Below, piece by piece: positions 5,508 to 6,220 of a DNA stretch of 6,220 nucleotides. This DNA is from an uncultured Verrucomicrobiota bacterium (lineage in GTDB: Bacteria > Verrucomicrobiota > Kiritimatiellia > RFP12 > UBA1067), in assembly GCA_946615275.1 (NCBI GenBank), contig CAMOHV010000084.1, positions 1 to 6,220 on the forward strand, in the 5' to 3' direction. Every line of letters starts with the position of its first letter. The first letter of the stretch is position 1. Made by a program: the position numbers and the translations under genes. Below the pieces are notes generated by a model, which saw nothing but the letters and a program-made list of their open reading frames with translations, searched no databases and was not told the origin of the DNA.

Positions 5508-6218
5508 ATGGAGAAACTTCGGACACATCGGATACTCGAATACCTCAAGCGGAAGAAGAGCTGCACCATCGCGGAGCTGATGGCGGAGTTCAAGGTGAGC
5601 TCGGCCACGATCCACCGCGACGTGGAGGAGCTCTCCCGGCGCGACGCCGTGGAGCGCGTGCGCGGCGGGCTTGTCTTCCGAGACGCGCCGCCCTCCAGGC
5701 GCGGCGGCGCGGAGTTCGCGGAGCGCACCGTCACCAACCACTCCGCCAAGACCGCGGTCGCCCGCAAGGCGCTCTCGCGCGTCGCCGAGGGGGACATACT
5801 CTTCCTCGACTCCTCCACAACCGTCTATGAGCTCGCCATGCAGCTTCGCGACGCCGAATTCGAGCACCTCACCATCGTCACAAACTCCGTGTCCGTGATA
5901 CAGAACTTCCGCCATTTCCCCGCCCACTGGGTCCTGATCGGGCTCGGCGGGAACTACGACCCCCAGCTGAACTCGATCCTCGGAGCAGACGCCCTCGCGC
6001 AGGTCTCAGGGGTCAACATCACGAAGGCGTTCTTCTCCGCCTTCGGGCTCGCCGGGCAGATCGTGACCACCAACCACGAGCGCCAGGCGGAGCTCATCCG
6101 CAAGGTGATAGCCTCCGCCGAGAAGAACTACCTTCTCCTCGACAAGTCCAAGATCGGCCGCACCGGCCTCTACCGCCTCGCCTCGCGCAGCGCCTTCGCC
6201 GAGGTGTTCACCGCATAG
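5508..6218 (+). CDS. DeoR-family transcriptional regulator
   Basis: DNA-binding regulator, most often a repressor released by a phosphorylated sugar. It has 236 residues, slightly short of the family's usual 250 or so. An N-terminal winged helix-turn-helix spans about 4-57 (RILEYLKRKKSCTIAELMAEF, then SSATIHRDVEELSRR and the wing VRGGLVF). The C-terminal DeoR sensor domain follows: AKTAVARKAL (80-89), EGDILFLDSSTTVYELA (94-110), TIVTNS (122-127), then GLAGQIVTTNHERQAELIRK (about 180-199) and LLLDKSKIGR (209-218), all typical of the phosphosugar-binding fold. ATG 5508 begins the domain exactly; the frame is open further upstream, but that stretch is antisense to the hydrolase signal peptide. 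It is divergent from the hydrolase, with 89 bp between starts, and probably controls it, and perhaps the kinase-transporter pair. The effector is likely the kinase product, by analogy with the family. Confidence 0.93.
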   Translation: MEKLRTHRILEYLKRKKSCTIAELMAEFKVSSATIHRDVEELSRRDAVERVRGGLVFRDAPPSRRGGAEFAERTVTNHSAKTAVARKALSRVAEGDILFLDSSTTVYELAMQLRDAEFEHLTIVTNSVSVIQNFRHFPAHWVLIGLGGNYDPQLNSILGADALAQVSGVNITKAFFSAFGLAGQIVTTNHERQAELIRKVIASAEKNYLLLDKSKIGRTGLYRLASRSAFAEVFTA

Positions 6219-6220
6219 CG

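Noticed and set aside
4111..5580. Long open frame on the plus strand (489 codons)
   Set aside because: It lies antisense to the hydrolase and has the Val/Ala/His/Arg-rich, repetitive composition typical of the opposite strand of GC-rich genes; no domain is recognisable.
1..6220. CRISPR array, tRNA or rRNA gene, insertion sequence
   Set aside because: No regularly spaced long direct repeats, no cloverleaf or rRNA-like stretch, and no transposase frame or long terminal inverted repeats were seen.

Overview
The window is GC-rich, densely coding DNA from a bacterium that is probably in the Planctomycetota-Verrucomicrobiota-Chlamydiota group, with a Kiritimatiellota/Lentisphaerota-like organism the best guess. 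This is an inference. It rests on general style: a secreted glycan-active enzyme beside a sugar kinase, an unusual zinc-ribbon membrane protein, start sites without Shine-Dalgarno sequences, and a cluster of TTTAA-flanked mini-hairpins. No rRNA, tRNA or phylogenetic marker is present.

Layout from left to right: (1) 1-500, minus strand: the N-terminal third of an MFS transporter, cut by the window edge. (2) 402-543: a cluster of short palindromes separated by TTTAA(A), overlapping both the transporter start and the kinase stop codon. (3) 532-1443, minus: a PfkB-family sugar kinase with a TATAAT box almost touching its ATG. (4) 1444-1770: a lower-GC stretch whose minus strand is open in frame with the kinase for 85 codons. 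(5) 1771-3108, minus: a membrane protein in which a zinc ribbon, two TM helices and a beta-rich domain occur twice. (6) 3136-5418, minus: a large secreted protein that looks like a TIM-barrel glycoside hydrolase. (7) 5419-5507: a compact divergent promoter region with an inverted repeat. (8) 5508-6218, plus: a complete DeoR-family regulator.

The simplest reading is a small carbohydrate-use locus. The exported hydrolase would release a sugar or sugar derivative, the MFS protein would import it, and the PfkB kinase would phosphorylate it. The divergent DeoR protein, a family that usually senses phosphosugars, would control the cluster. The zinc-ribbon membrane protein is probably co-transcribed with the hydrolase (27-nt gap), but its role is unknown. 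The sugar itself cannot be read from the sequence.

The most unusual features are the TTTAA mini-hairpin cluster, which appears to be translated as the N-terminal leader of the transporter; the putative leaderless starts of three genes; and the internally duplicated zinc-ribbon protein.
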